DNA of 64,000 nt from positions 1,054,001-1,118,000 of the forward strand of contig ONZQ02000013.1 in the NCBI GenBank assembly GCA_900312665.1. Direction: 5' to 3'. Below the pieces are notes generated by a model, which worked only from the letters and a program-made list of their open reading frames with translations, was not told the origin of the DNA and did no database searches. This DNA is from Cephalotrichum gorgonifer. Lineage: Eukaryota; Ascomycota; Sordariomycetes; Microascales; Microascaceae. This document shows positions 33,770 through 46,376 of the stretch, piece after piece. Position 1 is the stretch's first letter; every line of letters starts with the position of its first letter. The translations under genes were made by a program, and so were the position numbers.

Positions 33770-36700
33770 CCTCTCGCGCTGTAGTGCAAGCATGGGTGCG
33801 CCTCAATTGGTGTGAGTGTGAGTCGAAGTTGCCCCCCAATGTGGGAAAGGGGCAATCTCAAGTATCAACGGTTCCCCCGGGAAGTAGAAGAAATAATGGA
33901 GTCCAAGATGCGGGGGATGTGGCTTGGGGGAAGCGCGGGCATAAACGGGCGCCTGTTACTAGGTCGCCTTTGCTAATTTCTGGCAGAGTTGCTGCCTTTT
34001 TCGCAAAGTAGGAACACACGATTCTGCGCTAAGATATGTATGGCACGAAGATATAAGGCTCGTTATAGACAGCTAGTAGGGCGGGCGAGAGCTGAGGAGA
34101 GAGGCGGCGGAGGTGCAGCGGGTTGGAAAAAGACGGCGCCGAGTGACCCTATATTGGCAGCGATCGACAAATGGGGTGCTGCTGAATGGTTCGGACGACG
34201 GGAGATGCCGTGTGACGGAAGCGGACGGCAGGTTGGAAGGGCGTCGAGAAAGGGGTGCGGCCGGAGAGAAAGGACAGGGGATGCGGCGAAGTGTGAGAGG
34301 GAGGTTTCGTGGCTGGTGGTGTCGCTGGGATGAGAAGTCGTCGCTGCGAAGAGAGAGCGAAAGTACGAGTATTATTGGCACGTGCAAGGGCGGTGCGAGC
34401 GTGGGGTGTGCGGTGCGGATGTGCGGCGGGTGTGGGGAAGAGAAAGACGGACGTCGGTAGTCGGTAGTCGAGGTAGGTACGGAGGGAGCCGTCGGGGTTT
34501 TAAAGTTATTGCTTATGGTCGCGATTGCTGCAGGCCATTATGCGGCTGTGGATGGATGCGGCAGGAGAAATAATACACAGGTTGGGCGTGTGCTTGAGAA
34601 TGACGAGATGGGAGATGCAAGGTCGTCAATCAGCTTGTGCGTATTATTAAAGTACGAGTATGGAGCACGGAGGACCGCACGAGTACGAGTTGGTTTAGCT
34701 GCGCCGAGTTGACAGTGGGATAGGCTGGCCGGGGCGTGGTAGTAGTGGTGGTGGGGCCCATGCGGGACACTTGACCAATCCCCACGAATGAGACGGGAGG
34801 CATTTGGGGAGGGGGAGGGTTGGCGGAGTACTCCGTAATAGTCCGTAGCGGACGCTCACTAACGACAAACACCCACCTTACGAGTAGATGGGCATGAATA
34901 TGTTCAAAGGGGAGTTGAAACTATATCTGGGATCTGGGATATTTCCCCCGAAACTGAGAGATGGCATAAGGCAGCGACTACTAGCCTCCAATTTTTTAAT
35001 GAATTCTCGGAGCGACCGAAGTGAATGAGGCAACGAGCCTTCGGGCATAGTTGTGGGCTACTTGAATGAGATGGTCGAGCATAGGCCATGTAGTTTATGC
35101 TTCAGCTTCATTTATTTCAGGGGGGGGGGATGCAAAGAGGAGGGGAAATGCAAAGGAACCATGAACTGGGTTCATTGAGAAGGATGGTGGAGGCGAAAAT
35201 GCGGGGGCGGGAAGGCCAGCTCCTTCAACCCACCATCCCATCCCCATACACTACCCACACTCTCACCCACATCTTCTCAAACACATGCACACGCACACGC
35301 ACACATACGCACCAACATACCCTCCACGCTCAAACGCCAAGTCACCATGGTGGTTGAGCCCGTAACTTCCCGGAATCGACCGGATATCTTCCTTCCATTA
35401 AGCCATGGGTGTGGGTGCCATCCGTAAGGAACTGCAGGGGTTTGTAAATCCAAAAAAGCATTGGCCGTAGCCACTTCACCGTCGTGGCGTATAGATGTTA
35501 GCGTCAGCGTCGACCTCAGTCGATATACATGTGGAAATAGGAGCCGGTGCTCAGGTTGTTGCGTGACCTAGCGGAGCTCGAAGTACGAGTGAGCATACAT
35601 GTACGGAGTGCAAGAACGACAAGACCTCCTTCCCTCGCTGAACCAGGTGATGGAATCTCAGACACTCTGGAAAGAAGTTACTCCTACCAAAACGTACAGG
35701 TAGTCCACGACCTTGCGAGTAGAAGCTCTTCTTTCTACCAAATGCCAAGGCGAGCACTCGTTCCAGCACTATAACCTGGGCATACCTGTATTACATACTT
35801 GGATAGACTAATTGGTACGAGTAATCCTCCGCGCTCGTATTATTTGTATTCCGGGTTTGGTATGGGTGGGTGGGTCCTTCCCTTGGCTCTCGGCTTTCAC
35901 ATGTCAAAATCCCATCCGGAGTCGAGTCGTTTGTGGCCGACCTGTGTGACACCAATTCTAATCCCGACCTTGGCCGCGTGTTGTTCATTCGTCCCTCATC
36001 CATCGCAACTTCAATCCCATGGCTGACTGACTACATGTACTTAGCCGTGGCGTGCCGTTATTCAAGGCATCCTCTACGAAGGCCTCTTAGTCCTCTTGCT
36101 CTTGGACCAGAGAAAAGGTGAGTTAACACCTTTCTCTCTCGCCCCACACGTCTGAATCTCGGACAAGCCGGACCCTGCATGAGCTTCAATTTGCAGTAAA
36201 GCAGCGCAGATCCAAGCCCGACGACGAACGGACCTCGTGCCAGGCGCTTCCCCTGACTAGTGAAGTTGCCCAAGTGTCCTGTTCCTCCCATAGTAGACTC
36301 TCCGTAATACTTAGTCTTGCGAGTACTCGGACTTGCATTGTAATACGGGGCAAGAGTGTCTTGGTGTCGATTATCCCATCCTCCACCCAACCACCTTCTT
36401 TCTAGGTGGGGCTAATATCTCGGTCAGCTCCCCAAACTGGGACGACTTGGTCAGGAACAACCTCGCCCGGACCAGCCTGGTGTGGTGTGGTGCGGAATGC
36501 GCGGGATTATAATTTGGACTTGGATGCACTCCATGCCGCGATGCGCTCTGCCCAGGAAGGGTCCTGCAGGGGAAGACCCTAATCCCTTGCCCTATTACTT
36601 ACTTGTCTGAGTACGTAAGGTTATTAATGAAAGTATGGAGTAAGGATATTAGCTTTAGCTCTCCCGTCCGCCCATATTCTTGGAAACTCGCGGTTCATGT

Positions 36701-37452
36701 GCGGCCGCTCCACTCCATTGCCCATCAATTGTTTTGGGCCGCCGGCCGAGGCTCATATATCCCACTTCGGTTCAACAGTGAGTCTCAACTATTCGTACTC
36801 GTAGGTCTTGTTTATTTTTCTCACAAATATTTATTTGTTTTCTATAATTCTACATATTTTACGGCCCATAAATAGACCAGTGTCGAATTTTCTTTGTGGA
36901 TCCTCCCAGGTATTTACCGAGGAGGAATACAAGTAGATAGGTGGACTGTGGTAATTCATCGTAAAACATGTTGGTATCTCGCGCCTTCCACGTGCCTTTC
37001 CGGGCGGCGCGTCCCTTCCATCCTCGGTTGCGTTGCTCTACGTAAACTTGATAATACATCCATCCCGCTTTTTTTTCTATCTTTAGGTTCTCCTTCGCGC
37101 TGGGAATCGAAACTCTGTTTGACCCGTCTATATAGGTACGTGGAGCGAACAGCACCCGACACTCATCTTATCTCTTCTGCATGCGGATTCGTGTCACCAC
37201 CAACCCATCTCGGATACGAATACATACAGGCGCACCGCACCTCTGGAGGTGGACCTTCCCTGCCTGGACCAAACTCCGAAAGCCATCCTGGATAGCTTAT
37301 ATCACCCGCTTTAAGCCCGACGAAACCGCATGTTTCATCCGCATGCGAAGCACATGCGCTCAATATATAACATATATTAACGATCTGCGCGATAGACGCG
37401 CCGAACATCCCTTCACACCACCCTCAGTTTCTAGCCAAGCCAAACCAACCTA
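33770..37452. other. Gene-poor interval with recurrent GTACGAGTAC-type motifs
   Basis: About 3.7 kb between the bHLH gene (minus) and the TMEM135-like gene (plus). No gene is supported on either strand. It carries the densest set of TACGAGTA/TACTCGTA and TACTCCGTA motifs in the window (near 34362, 34652, 34681, 34830, 34877, 35583, 35816, 36309, 36796), and a CA-rich tract at 35280-35310. The first part probably includes the bHLH promoter. Confidence 0.55.
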
Positions 37453-39094
37453 ATGGTAACGGCCGTGCAGGCCGGGAGGGGCGCCAGCCCATATATCTCA
37501 CTTCGGACCGTCCCGCCGTCCCTGCGCCCGGCTCTCCGCGCGTTCCTGCTTGGATATGCGTCGGCCGTGGGACCACGACTCTTCACTATTCTTGCGCGAT
37601 ATGCAAAGTCCAAGCGCGCAGGCAAAAAAGAAGTCGCGGACGGAGGGCAAAAGGAGCACCTTGCTCACTCATTGCGCACTGCTCTGGCTTCGGGGCTTAA
37701 GTGGAATAGGTTTCCTTCTTTCTGCGCCCTGCTTGCGGGGGGTAGCGCGTTCCTCGAGGTATGTTCCAGTCGCCGAGCCTTGGGAGCTCGGCCTCACCTC
37801 GAACATATATCTGTCGGGCCTACGCCCTAAGGCCCGTCTCCAGCCTCTGACGAAACTTGTACTTTAGGTGCCCCTACAACGACTGCTCCGTAAACTTCTG
37901 GGGCCGGGTATTTCTACCCTGACTATCACCAGGTACGGAGAGATACACTATCCTATCTAATCATGAGGAACTAGTCCTGACATTAGTCCACATAGGCTTG
38001 GAAGATGGTTTGCCACATTCTTCTCCGCGTCTCTCAGCCTGCGGCTCCTCCAGTCAAGGCGCACGCCCGCCTACACGGAGATTATCCCCGCCAAGTCGGA
38101 CCAGCCCGACGGCGTCGGGGTTAAGACCGTCCACTACGGCGGCCGGACCCTGGACCTCACGCTCTTCGCCGCTGTTCGCGCGCTCGACGTCATCGTCAGA
38201 GCTGTCTGGGCCCGCTCTGTCGCCGCCGACGGTACTAGGTCGAAGGCCGCCTCTCTCATCGGGAGACTCGCAGACCCCGCATTCTTCGCCGTCTCCTCCG
38301 GTGCGGTCATGTGGGCCTGGTTCTATGCTCCCTCCAGCCTCCCGAGGTCGTACAGGGAGTGGATCAGCTCCGCCGCTGAGGTCGACCCCCGGCTCATCGA
38401 GGCGCTACGACGGTTCCGTACCGGCGAGATGCGCTACGGGGAGGATACGGGACAGGCGGAACTCCTGTCCTCCATGGCTGCCGACTACGGCCTGCCGCCG
38501 GCGTGGGGCGACCCAGCCGTCTCCGTCCCTTTCCCGTGCGAGCTGGTCCACCTCGGATGCGGGCCCTCGTGCGAGTTCCACGCCCTCTCCCGCTTCTACC
38601 GCTCCTTCCGGTGGTCACTCTCCACCTACCTCCCCCTCACGCTCGCCCTCCAGCTTCGACGGAAACCCACCTCGAAGTCCCTCCGCAGAGCGGTTCTCTC
38701 CGCCGTCCGGTCCTCGGCATTCCTAGGGACCTTCATAACCCTCTTCTACTATGGCGTCTGCCTCAGCCGCACCCGGATCGGCCCCCGCATCCTGGGCACG
38801 GACAAGTCCGCCCGCGTCGCGATCGACAAGGGGATATGCGTCGGCACGGGCTGCACGGTCTGCGGATGGAGCGTCCTCATCGAGGCGGCCCAGAGGCGGC
38901 CCGAGCTGGCGCTGTTCGTCGCGCCGAGGGCGCTGGCGACGTTCCTCCCGAGGAAATATGCCGAGGGGAAGGAGTGGAGGGAGACGGCAGTCTTCGCGGC
39001 AAGCGCGGCGGTTGTGTTCTGCGCGGCGGCGGAGGATAAGGGGTTGGTCAGGGGTGTTCTGGGAAAGGTGATTGGGAGTGTCTTGGAGCGCTAG
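37453..39094 (+). CDS. TMEM135-like integral membrane protein
   Basis: Three exons, 37453..37758, 37868..37932 and 37996..39094, 489 residues. Joins are phase 0 (GTATGT donor, TTTAG acceptor) and phase 2 (GTACGG donor, CATAG acceptor). The N-terminus (LRPALRAFLLGYASAVGPRLFTIL) and later segments (FAAVRALDVIVRAVW, FFAVSSGAVMWAWFY, AFLGTFITLFYYGVCLS, ETAVFAASAAVVFCAAA) are hydrophobic and likely membrane-spanning. The segment PFPCELVHLGCGPSCEFHAL with paired Cys followed by FYRSFRWSLSTYLPLTLAL resembles the Cys-rich signature of the TMEM135/PMP52-type N-terminal domain, a family linked to mitochondria and peroxisomes. Function in fungi is not established. It converges on get2. Confidence 0.78.
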
Positions 39095-39438
39095 GGCTTG
39101 TGTTGGCTCCAGGAGTGTTTTGAGTAAAATAAGTGGGCGGGATATGTATGCACCCGAGCTGGTGTGTGTTAGGAAGGCATGGCATAGGGTTTGCGAGGAC
39201 AATGTATTACCATATAACATAGCATGGGCTAAGAAGGCATTAGACCGGGGGGGGATTCAGGAGTGGCGTGGGGGGGGGCACGACCTGAGGAATAGAAATG
39301 CAACCCAATTATGGTCACTGTAGCCCATTCATATACCGTCCATATAGTCTTCTTAAACGGGGTCGATGGAGCAGCATAATTCTATTAGTATTCTAACGCC
39401 GGGCTAACTGAACTGCCCATTTCATCATCTCATTACCA
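39095..39438. other. Convergent 3' region
   Basis: About 340 bp between the TMEM135-like gene and get2; contains two poly-G tracts near 39247 and 39272. No gene seen. Confidence 0.6.
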
Positions 39439-40485
39439 TCAAGCCGCCACCCCGGAGGACCTCCACAGGGACGCAACCCCTAGGACGAAAACACACACCA
39501 ACAAGTCCGACCTCACGGTGGTGAAGATCTGCCCGTACCTCATCGCGACCCTGACGTACCCGGCGATATGCGGAGGCAGGAAGCCGAGCACAGTACCGAG
39601 GACCCCCGCGGGCTCGGACATGCCCCCGTCGACGAAGAAGCGCGTAGTGAGGAGGACGGCCTCGGCGCTGGCGAAGATCCAGAAGAAGCTGTTCTTTTCA
39701 CCCGGGGCGGCGTCGGATGGGGAGGCACCGACCCCACGCTCAGCGAGGGTGCCGCCGAAGGGCGTCGAGAGGGCGACGTAGAGGCCCAGGGAGAGGGCGA
39801 AGAGCGCGTGGACGATGCGCCAGATGGAGGAGGGCTTCGGCGCCGCGGACTGGGGGGCCGCCTGAGGCGGGAAGGGGAAGGGGAAGGAGGGGGGCGCGCC
39901 GCCCGGGGTGGCGCTGGGTGCACCGCCGGCACCGGAGAGCATCTGGGCCATGAGGGCCGCGAAGGGGTCGTTCTGCGCCGCGTCGGGGGCGGGCGTGCCG
40001 CCGAGGCTGCGCTGCGGGGTGGAGGGGTCGATGCCGAGCATGAGCCGCCTGAGGTCGTCCTGGGACATGGGCTGCTGCTCCGCGGGGAACGGGGGCGCGG
40101 CGGCGGCCGCCGGGCGGAGCGTCTGCCGCGGCTCGTAGTAGTGCTGGGAGATGTCGACTTCTTCCGGGTCGGCGTGGACCTTGGGCTCGCTCGCAGCGGC
40201 GGGAGCGGCGGACGGCGACGGCTCGGGGACGTTATCTATGGACATGGGTAACTCCGTTAGCAAAACCAAACCCGCCACTTGTTCGTCACGGCGAAACTTG
40301 GGGAGGGGCAGGTGAACGCGGAAAAACTCACCTGGCTGGATCCCCCCTCCTAGGCCCGTAATCTTGTTCAGCCTCGCCGAGCCGCCCGCTCGGATCTTCG
40401 CCTCGCGCCTCTCCTTTCGGATCCTGGCCTGCTCCGCTGCGCGCAGGGAGGCCGCATCGATGCTGGATCCGTCTTGGTCCGCCAT
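39439..40485 (-). CDS. get2: GET complex subunit Get2 (tail-anchored protein insertion)
   Basis: Two exons, complement(39439..40235, 40332..40485), 316 residues. The intron has a GTGAGT donor, a consensus GCTAAC branch and an ATAG acceptor, phase 1. Get2 with Get1 forms the ER membrane receptor for the Get3 ATPase that delivers tail-anchored proteins. The cytosolic N-terminus shows the Get3-binding, positively charged helix (IRKERREAKIRAGG) followed by the family hallmark SARLNKITGLGGG. The middle is Pro/Ala-rich and disordered, with MSQDDLRRLMLG. The C-terminal third has three hydrophobic segments (SIWRIVHALFALSLGLYVAL, FFWIFASAEAVLLTTRFFV, LLVCVFVLGVASLW) as expected for Get2/CAML. Tandem with sec31 on the same strand. 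Confidence 0.9.
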   Translation of the reverse strand: MADQDGSSIDAASLRAAEQARIRKERREAKIRAGGSARLNKITGLGGGIQPGEFFRVHLPLPKFRRDEQVAGLVLLTELPMSIDNVPEPSPSAAPAAASEPKVHADPEEVDISQHYYEPRQTLRPAAAAAPPFPAEQQPMSQDDLRRLMLGIDPSTPQRSLGGTPAPDAAQNDPFAALMAQMLSGAGGAPSATPGGAPPSFPFPFPPQAAPQSAAPKPSSIWRIVHALFALSLGLYVALSTPFGGTLAERGVGASPSDAAPGEKNSFFWIFASAEAVLLTTRFFVDGGMSEPAGVLGTVLGFLPPHIAGYVRVAMRYGQIFTTVRSDLLVCVFVLGVASLWRSSGVAA

Positions 40486-41131
40486 GGCCGGATGCTTCTG
40501 CTACTTCTGGAGGCTGAGATCTTTTTGTTCGATGCGGGTGAGCTATGGCCAAGATTTTGCGCAGATCGAAACGTGGCCTCCTATTAGGGGAGTTGCCTGC
40601 AGTATCTCCGGTTGTCGAGGTCTTGTGTAGTACATAAGCTCTCGCCTCTATGACGACAATTGGTCGGGAGTGAAGTGTGAGATCTCCAGCTCAGCTATTT
40701 CGAGGCTGTCACGTGTCTCCTAGGGTACCACCTCGCAGCCAACAGGGGGTGCACTGGTCCCTTCCACCCCACTATTTGGTACAACATATGATGGGTAGCA
40801 CCTGCAAGCTCCTACCTAGAAACAACTTCACCGAGTGAAAGCATGTTCACTTTACCAATGTGCAGGAGGACTTGCCACGTACTGTAACTGCGTCTAGCAA
40901 GCCAATAGTGTAGCTTAGGTATATTCACAATGAAGGTTTTATTCTCATAAACTGGCGCAAATATCAATTACTACATCAACACATGCGCTGACGGACCCAC
41001 AGCTCCTTCAGTACCCGAAGTTCCTCACTCGCAAGGGCCTAGGGCGTTGAGTATGTGTGCAGACCATAACGATGTCCTGCCAAGTCATCAGGCAATAGTA
41101 CATCATCGAGTACTAAGCAATACATCTGTCC
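40486..41131. other. Intergenic region, get2 promoter and sec31 3' end
   Basis: About 650 bp between get2 and sec31, both on the minus strand. It has a TCACGTG site near 40709, 225 bp upstream of the get2 ATG. No supported gene. Confidence 0.6.
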
Positions 41132-44100
41132 TTACGCAGGTATATTCCTGCTCATCACGATGAGCCTCTTTACGCCGGGCTATTACAACAGTCAGTCATG
41201 TGTCGAAAAGCTGTCCAGACCTGGATAGCAGATCTGTAGATCAAGGTGGAACACTTACCATCCACTTGCCGCATTCTTCGGTCTTGGTGGTCTGGATGCT
41301 GACTTGGATCGAGGTAGCCGTATCATAGTCCTTCGATTCTATGGCATCCGCGAGCTCGGACAGCTTCTCAATCGTGTCTGGCTGAATGAGTTCCCCATTG
41401 TTGAGGTGGTCAAACAGCAGCTCTAGTCGCTTTTGCGTGTCCTTGACCTGGGGTGCGAAGTTCGCCGGCGCGCGAGAAGCTACGCGCTGCACGTCACGGG
41501 ACAGGATGTCGACAAGTCGCTGAGCACCCGCGGGAATGTGGGATCGGTCGCCANNNNNNNNNNNNNNNNNNNNTGTCGTGGCGCGCGGGGGGCGCGGCCG
41601 CCGGGGGCGGAGGAGGCTGGCTAGCCTGCGGTCGAGCGGCTGGCGGAGGCCCAGAAGGTGGAGGCCCCGAAGTCGGAGGTGGGCCCACGGGAGGCCTGCT
41701 CTGCTCAGGGGTTGCGCCGTACGACGGTGGCGCGTACGGTCCCTTGGGCGGGCCCTGCTGTGGAGGAGGCGCTCCATACGGGTTAGGAGGCGGTGGCATG
41801 GCCCCGCGAGGCTGGTTCACCGGAGGCTGGGCCGGAGGAGCTGGAGCCGGGGCGTATCTGCTAGACGGAGGTGGCCCACTCGGGGGGGCGCTATACGGGG
41901 ACCCCACTCTTGGGATCGCCTGCTGGACAGTCTGCTGGGCCTGTGGCGGGACTCCTCCCGCCTGAGGCGGAGGAGGGGCGTACGCACTAGCTGCAGTGGA
42001 CGAGGGTCGAGGCGGTCCTTGATGTTGGAAAGATTGAGGAGGGCCGGTTAGAGGTGAGGAAACTCGAGGCGGTCCGGACGCCTTGGGTGGCGGCGGTGGT
42101 GGCGTAGCACCTGTTCGGCCGAAAGGTCCCTGGTGGGGGGGGGGGTAGGACCGCTTTGCCCGAGCTGACCCTGGAAAGGAGAGGTGACAGGTGCCACGCT
42201 GGGGGTTGATCTCCGCGGGGGAGCCTTCTTGGTTACAAACGGAATGTCGTTCCAGTTTTCCGTGTTCTTGTCCTGGGACGGCGGGGGACGGGTGGGCGTG
42301 GCACTCCTTGCGGGTGCACCGAATGTAGTCGGTGGAGGTCCATAACCAGGGGTCGAAAGGAAGTTGGGCTGAGAGCCGGGAGGCTGGTATGCCGATGTCG
42401 GGGCGTATGGAGACGTCGTTACGGGGGCGCCATATGGTTGGTTTGCAGGGGCACCATACGGCTGGTTTGCCGGAGGAGCGTAAGGATTGGCGGCAGGGGC
42501 GGGATGGGCCGCAGGAGAAGGCACCATGGGGTTTGATGCCTGGGCTGGCTGAGGAGGCTGGTATCCAAAGGCGGGTTGGATCCTGGATGGAGCGCGCCCG
42601 GTGGTTTGCTTGGCCGCCGGCTGAGGAGCTCCCTTCTTCGTAGCCAACCTGACACGATTCCTGGCAATTTCGGCGGCGGGATATTCGGCGGGAAGAAGGT
42701 CGAGATACTTCTGTGCCGTAGCCAGTTGTCCATGCGAAGCAACTATATCCGCGTACTCAATGTACTTGTTGTAGAGGGGGGCGAGCTTCCAGCCTGAAGT
42801 AAGACCGGTCTCCGAGTCCTGGAACTTCGACACCTGGCGGAATACTGTGACCTTCTCGATGAAGTCCTGGAGGGTTTTTGCGTGGATTGAGAAGGAAGAC
42901 CCGTCCTGTGCCTCGCTGAGGCGAGACTTTTCTGCCTCCTCGAGAGCAGATATCCAGATCGGTACTACCTTTTCTAGCTTAGAGCCGACGAGGTAGCAGA
43001 ACGAAGCATCCTTCCGAGCGCCTTGACTCTCAATCCTGTCGCCAAGCGCTTCGCAGAGACTGGAGAACTCTTCGGGGCTGGAGAAGGTGCAGAGAACAGC
43101 CATGATCTCCTTCCAGTTATCAAGCCCCGCGTTGTTCACAACATCCCACAGATCCTTGGTAATGACAGATCCCAGCAACCTCACATAGCTGGGGGAGCTC
43201 TTCTTGCTGGCAAGATACGCCGATTGCACCTTATCAACAAGCTCTTGGCCGCCGCAGTTGGCGATCAGGAATGCATCAGCCATGCGGTCCTCCTTGAGGC
43301 AGATGTCCGTGGCCTTGGCGAAGTTGCCTAGCATGATAGCTTTGGTGATCTCCTTATCCACCTCGGTATCCTCGTCTCCCAGGAGCTGGAAGGAACCGCC
43401 ACCCTGAGCTTCCTGAGGTCCCTTGGAGAAGAAGTCATCGTCACCGCCATCTTCTTCCGCTGCGTCGTCAGAGAACAAGCCGGATTTTCCCCCGTCACCT
43501 GACTCCTTCTCGTCCTTGGAGCCGGTCACTTCTTCGGTATCTTGCGAGGTCGTGCCGTTAACAGCTTTGGCGTCCTTCAATCCCAGCTGCTCTATAATTT
43601 TCTGCCTGGCATCCTGGGAGGCCAACGTCTCCATCGCCCTCCAGTCAGCCTTGTCTTCATCGGTGGCAGCGTCTGCGATGCGGGACGCGCAAATCGCCGC
43701 AACGTCACCCGACTTCAGAGACTCTTCGAACTTTTCGCTTGCAGTCCCTACTTCGGTATCGACAGAGAACTGGGTGATGACGAGCTTGGAAGTCCGTTTG
43801 CCGCCGGTAACAGGTCCCTTGGTGAAAACAACTAACTTCCCTCCAAAACCGAAGCATGCGCCAACTGGCCGCTCGGCCCACCTCGGAGCCTGTGGGAGGG
43901 AGAAGAAGGTGTCCTGAGGCTGCGTTTGCGCATTGCTGAAGAAAGCTTCGTCGTCCAGTGAGCTCTGGGCATCCGCCTTAGTGGAAGATGGGTTCGTGTT
44001 CTGAAGTGTATGGATGATGATCTTGCCATCAAAGCTCGCGGTGGCAGTTAAGTTGGGGTTATGAGGGTTGAACTGCGTGAGGAAGGTCCAGTTGGTTACC

Positions 44101-45059
44101 TCCGGGAACTCGCCGTATCGTTCACCAGTTTGAGGGTTCCAGACAATAGTTTTGTTATCCTTGCCACACGAGAGGAGTAGATCGCTGTCGTGCTGGCACC
44201 AGGAGAGGGATAAGACACCCTGCACATGTCCCTCAAGGGTCCTCTCCGGGACACTCGCGTTGCGCAAATCCCACAGGATAATAGCAGGGGCACTATCGTC
44301 AGGGGTCGAGGTAAGGAGTTTTGTAGAATTGTTGGGGTCCCATGCAATGGCACTGACTGCCTTGCGGTTGTTGTTCAGGGTGAGAGAGGGCTTCTTGGTC
44401 TTCAGGTCCCACACAGTTACGAAGCCACCGGATCCGCCCGTAGCGAGAATGTGGGACACCTTTTTGTTCCACGCAAGGCATTCGATGTCATCGGCGCGAG
44501 CCGCCGCAGTGCCGAGACGGAACGCACTCTCGGGATCGTTCACATCGTAGACGAAGATTTCGCCCTTGGCCCCCGCTGTTGCAACAATGTTTGTCTTCAG
44601 AGGGTTGAACTGAACCGCCTTGGCGGGACCGGTATGCTTCGTCGTCCGAGAGATAAGGGCGTCTGGTGCCCCCGCCGCAAGCTTCTCCGCATCCCACAAG
44701 TCGAGCGAGCCGTTCTCGAGTGCGCCGGCGATGATGCCCTTTGGGTGATCGTCATCGGGAGGTCCCCAGGCGATGTCGTAGAAGCTAAATACAAAGGGAA
44801 CAGGCGTTAGCGGTCAGCCCATCCACCCACGGATGGTCGGCACCCCTTACCTTGAGTCTGTGCTGATGCTAGCTACAGGCTGGAGCTCTAGACCTTGGTC
44901 GTGGTTATCAAGGTCGAGGTCCCAAAGTTCGAGCCGGGTTTCGTCCGAAAAGTCATCCGCAACAGCTCCTGCGCGGGTTCCGGTGACCAGTAACGGCTTC
45001 GATGTGCCCGGCGACCATGCGAAGGTCGCCGTTCGCGGGATCTCTCGCAAACGGACCAT
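41132..45059 (-). CDS. sec31: COPII outer coat protein Sec31 (frame broken by homopolymer and gap)
   Basis: Exons, from the start: 44851..45059, then 41574..44784 (with a frame change at about 42135-42145), 41259..41553 after a 20-N gap, and a last exon 41132..41179; about 1250 residues. Sec31 pairs with Sec13 to form the outer cage of ER export vesicles and stimulates the Sar1 GTPase. The N-terminal 370 residues are a WD40 propeller (VYDVNDPES, VTVWDLKTKK, IILWDLRNASV, TIVWNPQTGE), then an acidic linker, an alpha-solenoid, and a Pro-rich region. TENWNDIPFV holds the Trp-Asn pair that in the family reaches into the Sar1 active site. The C-terminal helical domain (DRSHIPAGAQ, LFDHLNNGELIQPDTIEKL, GVKRLIVMSR) is complete. 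The frame change at the G11 run is probably a sequencing error. Confidence 0.93.
41554..41573. other. Assembly gap (20 N) inside sec31
   Basis: A 20-N spacer in the Pro-rich coding region just before the GDRSHIP segment. The frames on its two sides differ, so the true missing length is unlikely to be exactly 20. Confidence 1.
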
Positions 45060-45851
45060 GATCCCTCTTTACGGCCACGGAATAGAGTGAGTCCAAGCTC
45101 CAGTAAAGGGGTTAACACTAGCAGTCGGAGGAAAGATGCGGGGATGTCGCGAAATGTGGTAATGGGAGAAGAATCGCGCGTCCCGCTGCTGGCTAGGATG
45201 TTTTGCAGCGAGGGGTCTTGATCAATTTCGGTTTCCGAAGGAGGTGGTTGCTTATATGCGAAGCCTCCCCCAGAAATAGCAAGGTGATGTCTAGCGCGAC
45301 CTTGTTCGAGGTATGATGCCAGATTGCACTGTCCCCCTTTTGCCTGCCACACCATTGACACCTGGTCGTCCACCCCCCCCCACTGTCCCCACTGTGAGCG
45401 GCAGGAGGAAATTGTCCAGAGTCACACCTCCCCTGAGTAACAGAGTGTCACGTGAATTTCACTAAATGCCAGCACCTTTCCCACCCTCTCTTCTTGCTTG
45501 GAAGGTCAGAGGCAGGGGCAGGAAAGACTAGATACCGGCAGAAGGTTGTCCTTTTTGGTCCGATATCTGATCTTCCTCGACCATATCCATTTATCTTGCT
45601 AATATGTAGCAATATATAATGCGAGTGGCTTTTTACGGGTGATTCTAGACTTGCCTTCCTCTCTCCCATTGAATGCGTGCACGTGACCTCCTCACCTTCA
45701 ACACCACCATACATCTTGAAAGCCGTGCTGGAGGTGCAAAGCTCTTGATCGTGGGGCAACTCACTCAAGATTCGTCCAAGCTCCCAACGCCTCGGTCTTC
45801 AAGCGGCTTAAACAATTATAACGTCTAGGCGCACACTGTTAGTACATTACC
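45060..45851. other. Divergent promoter between sec31 and the RRM gene
   Basis: About 790 bp between two start codons. TCACGTG-type sites occur near 45448 (390 bp from the sec31 ATG) and, in reverse orientation, near 45680 (172 bp from the RRM gene ATG). No supported gene. Confidence 0.6.
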
Positions 45852-46376
45852 ATGGCGGATTCTTCACGCTGGAAGGCCACGGTATATGTGGGCGGCCTGG
45901 CACCAATAGTCACCAAGACTCATATACATGACGCCTTCATACCGTTTGGAGAGATTGCGGACGTGTCAATACCGAAGAACGACAAGCCCGACGCCACGGA
46001 ACCTCACCGAGGATTCGCCTACGTGGAATTCGAGGACGAGGATGATGCCAAAGAGGCCATCGACAACATGGACCAGGCCGAGCTTTTTGGGCGGGTCCTC
46101 AAGGTGAACGCTGCCAAGGCTCCGAAGAGTGCTGAAGGCGGTCTGAATAGCAAAACCGCCGTCTGGGAGCAGGTTCGTACGTTTTTTTTTTATCCCTGGT
46201 GTGCATTGGGCGAGAGTACGGTTTCTGATGCTAACCTCGGAGTCTAGGAGAGCTGGCTTGCGGAACACGCTGGCGAGGACGACAAGATGGCTACTGATAC
46301 GGAGAAGCCTCCTGCTGATTATGATCCTATGCAAGGCCTGGAGGGCCTAGACGTTGCCGGCCCCAAACCAGAGTGA
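45852..46376 (+). CDS. RRM RNA-binding protein, cyclophilin E-like RRM without PPIase domain
   Basis: Two exons, 45852..46172 and 46248..46376, 149 residues. The intron has a GTTCGT donor, a GCTAAC branch and a CTAG acceptor in phase 0. An RRM fills residues 8-85: RNP2 TVYVGGL at 10-16 and RNP1 RGFAYVEF at 53-60, both with the aromatic residues that stack on RNA. The sequence resembles the RRM of human PPIE/Cyp33 (WKATVYVGGL, VTKTHIHDAFIPFGEI, LFGRVLKVNAAK), but the cyclophilin domain is absent; the C-terminus is a short acidic tail. Many fungi have such a solo RRM. A role in splicing is plausible by analogy with PPIE, but not shown. Confidence 0.88.

Noticed and set aside
38394..39220. Arg/Pro-rich frames opposite and beside the TMEM135-like gene
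   Set aside because: High GC makes long open shadows; the exon-joined frame with membrane segments and the Cys motif is the coherent one.
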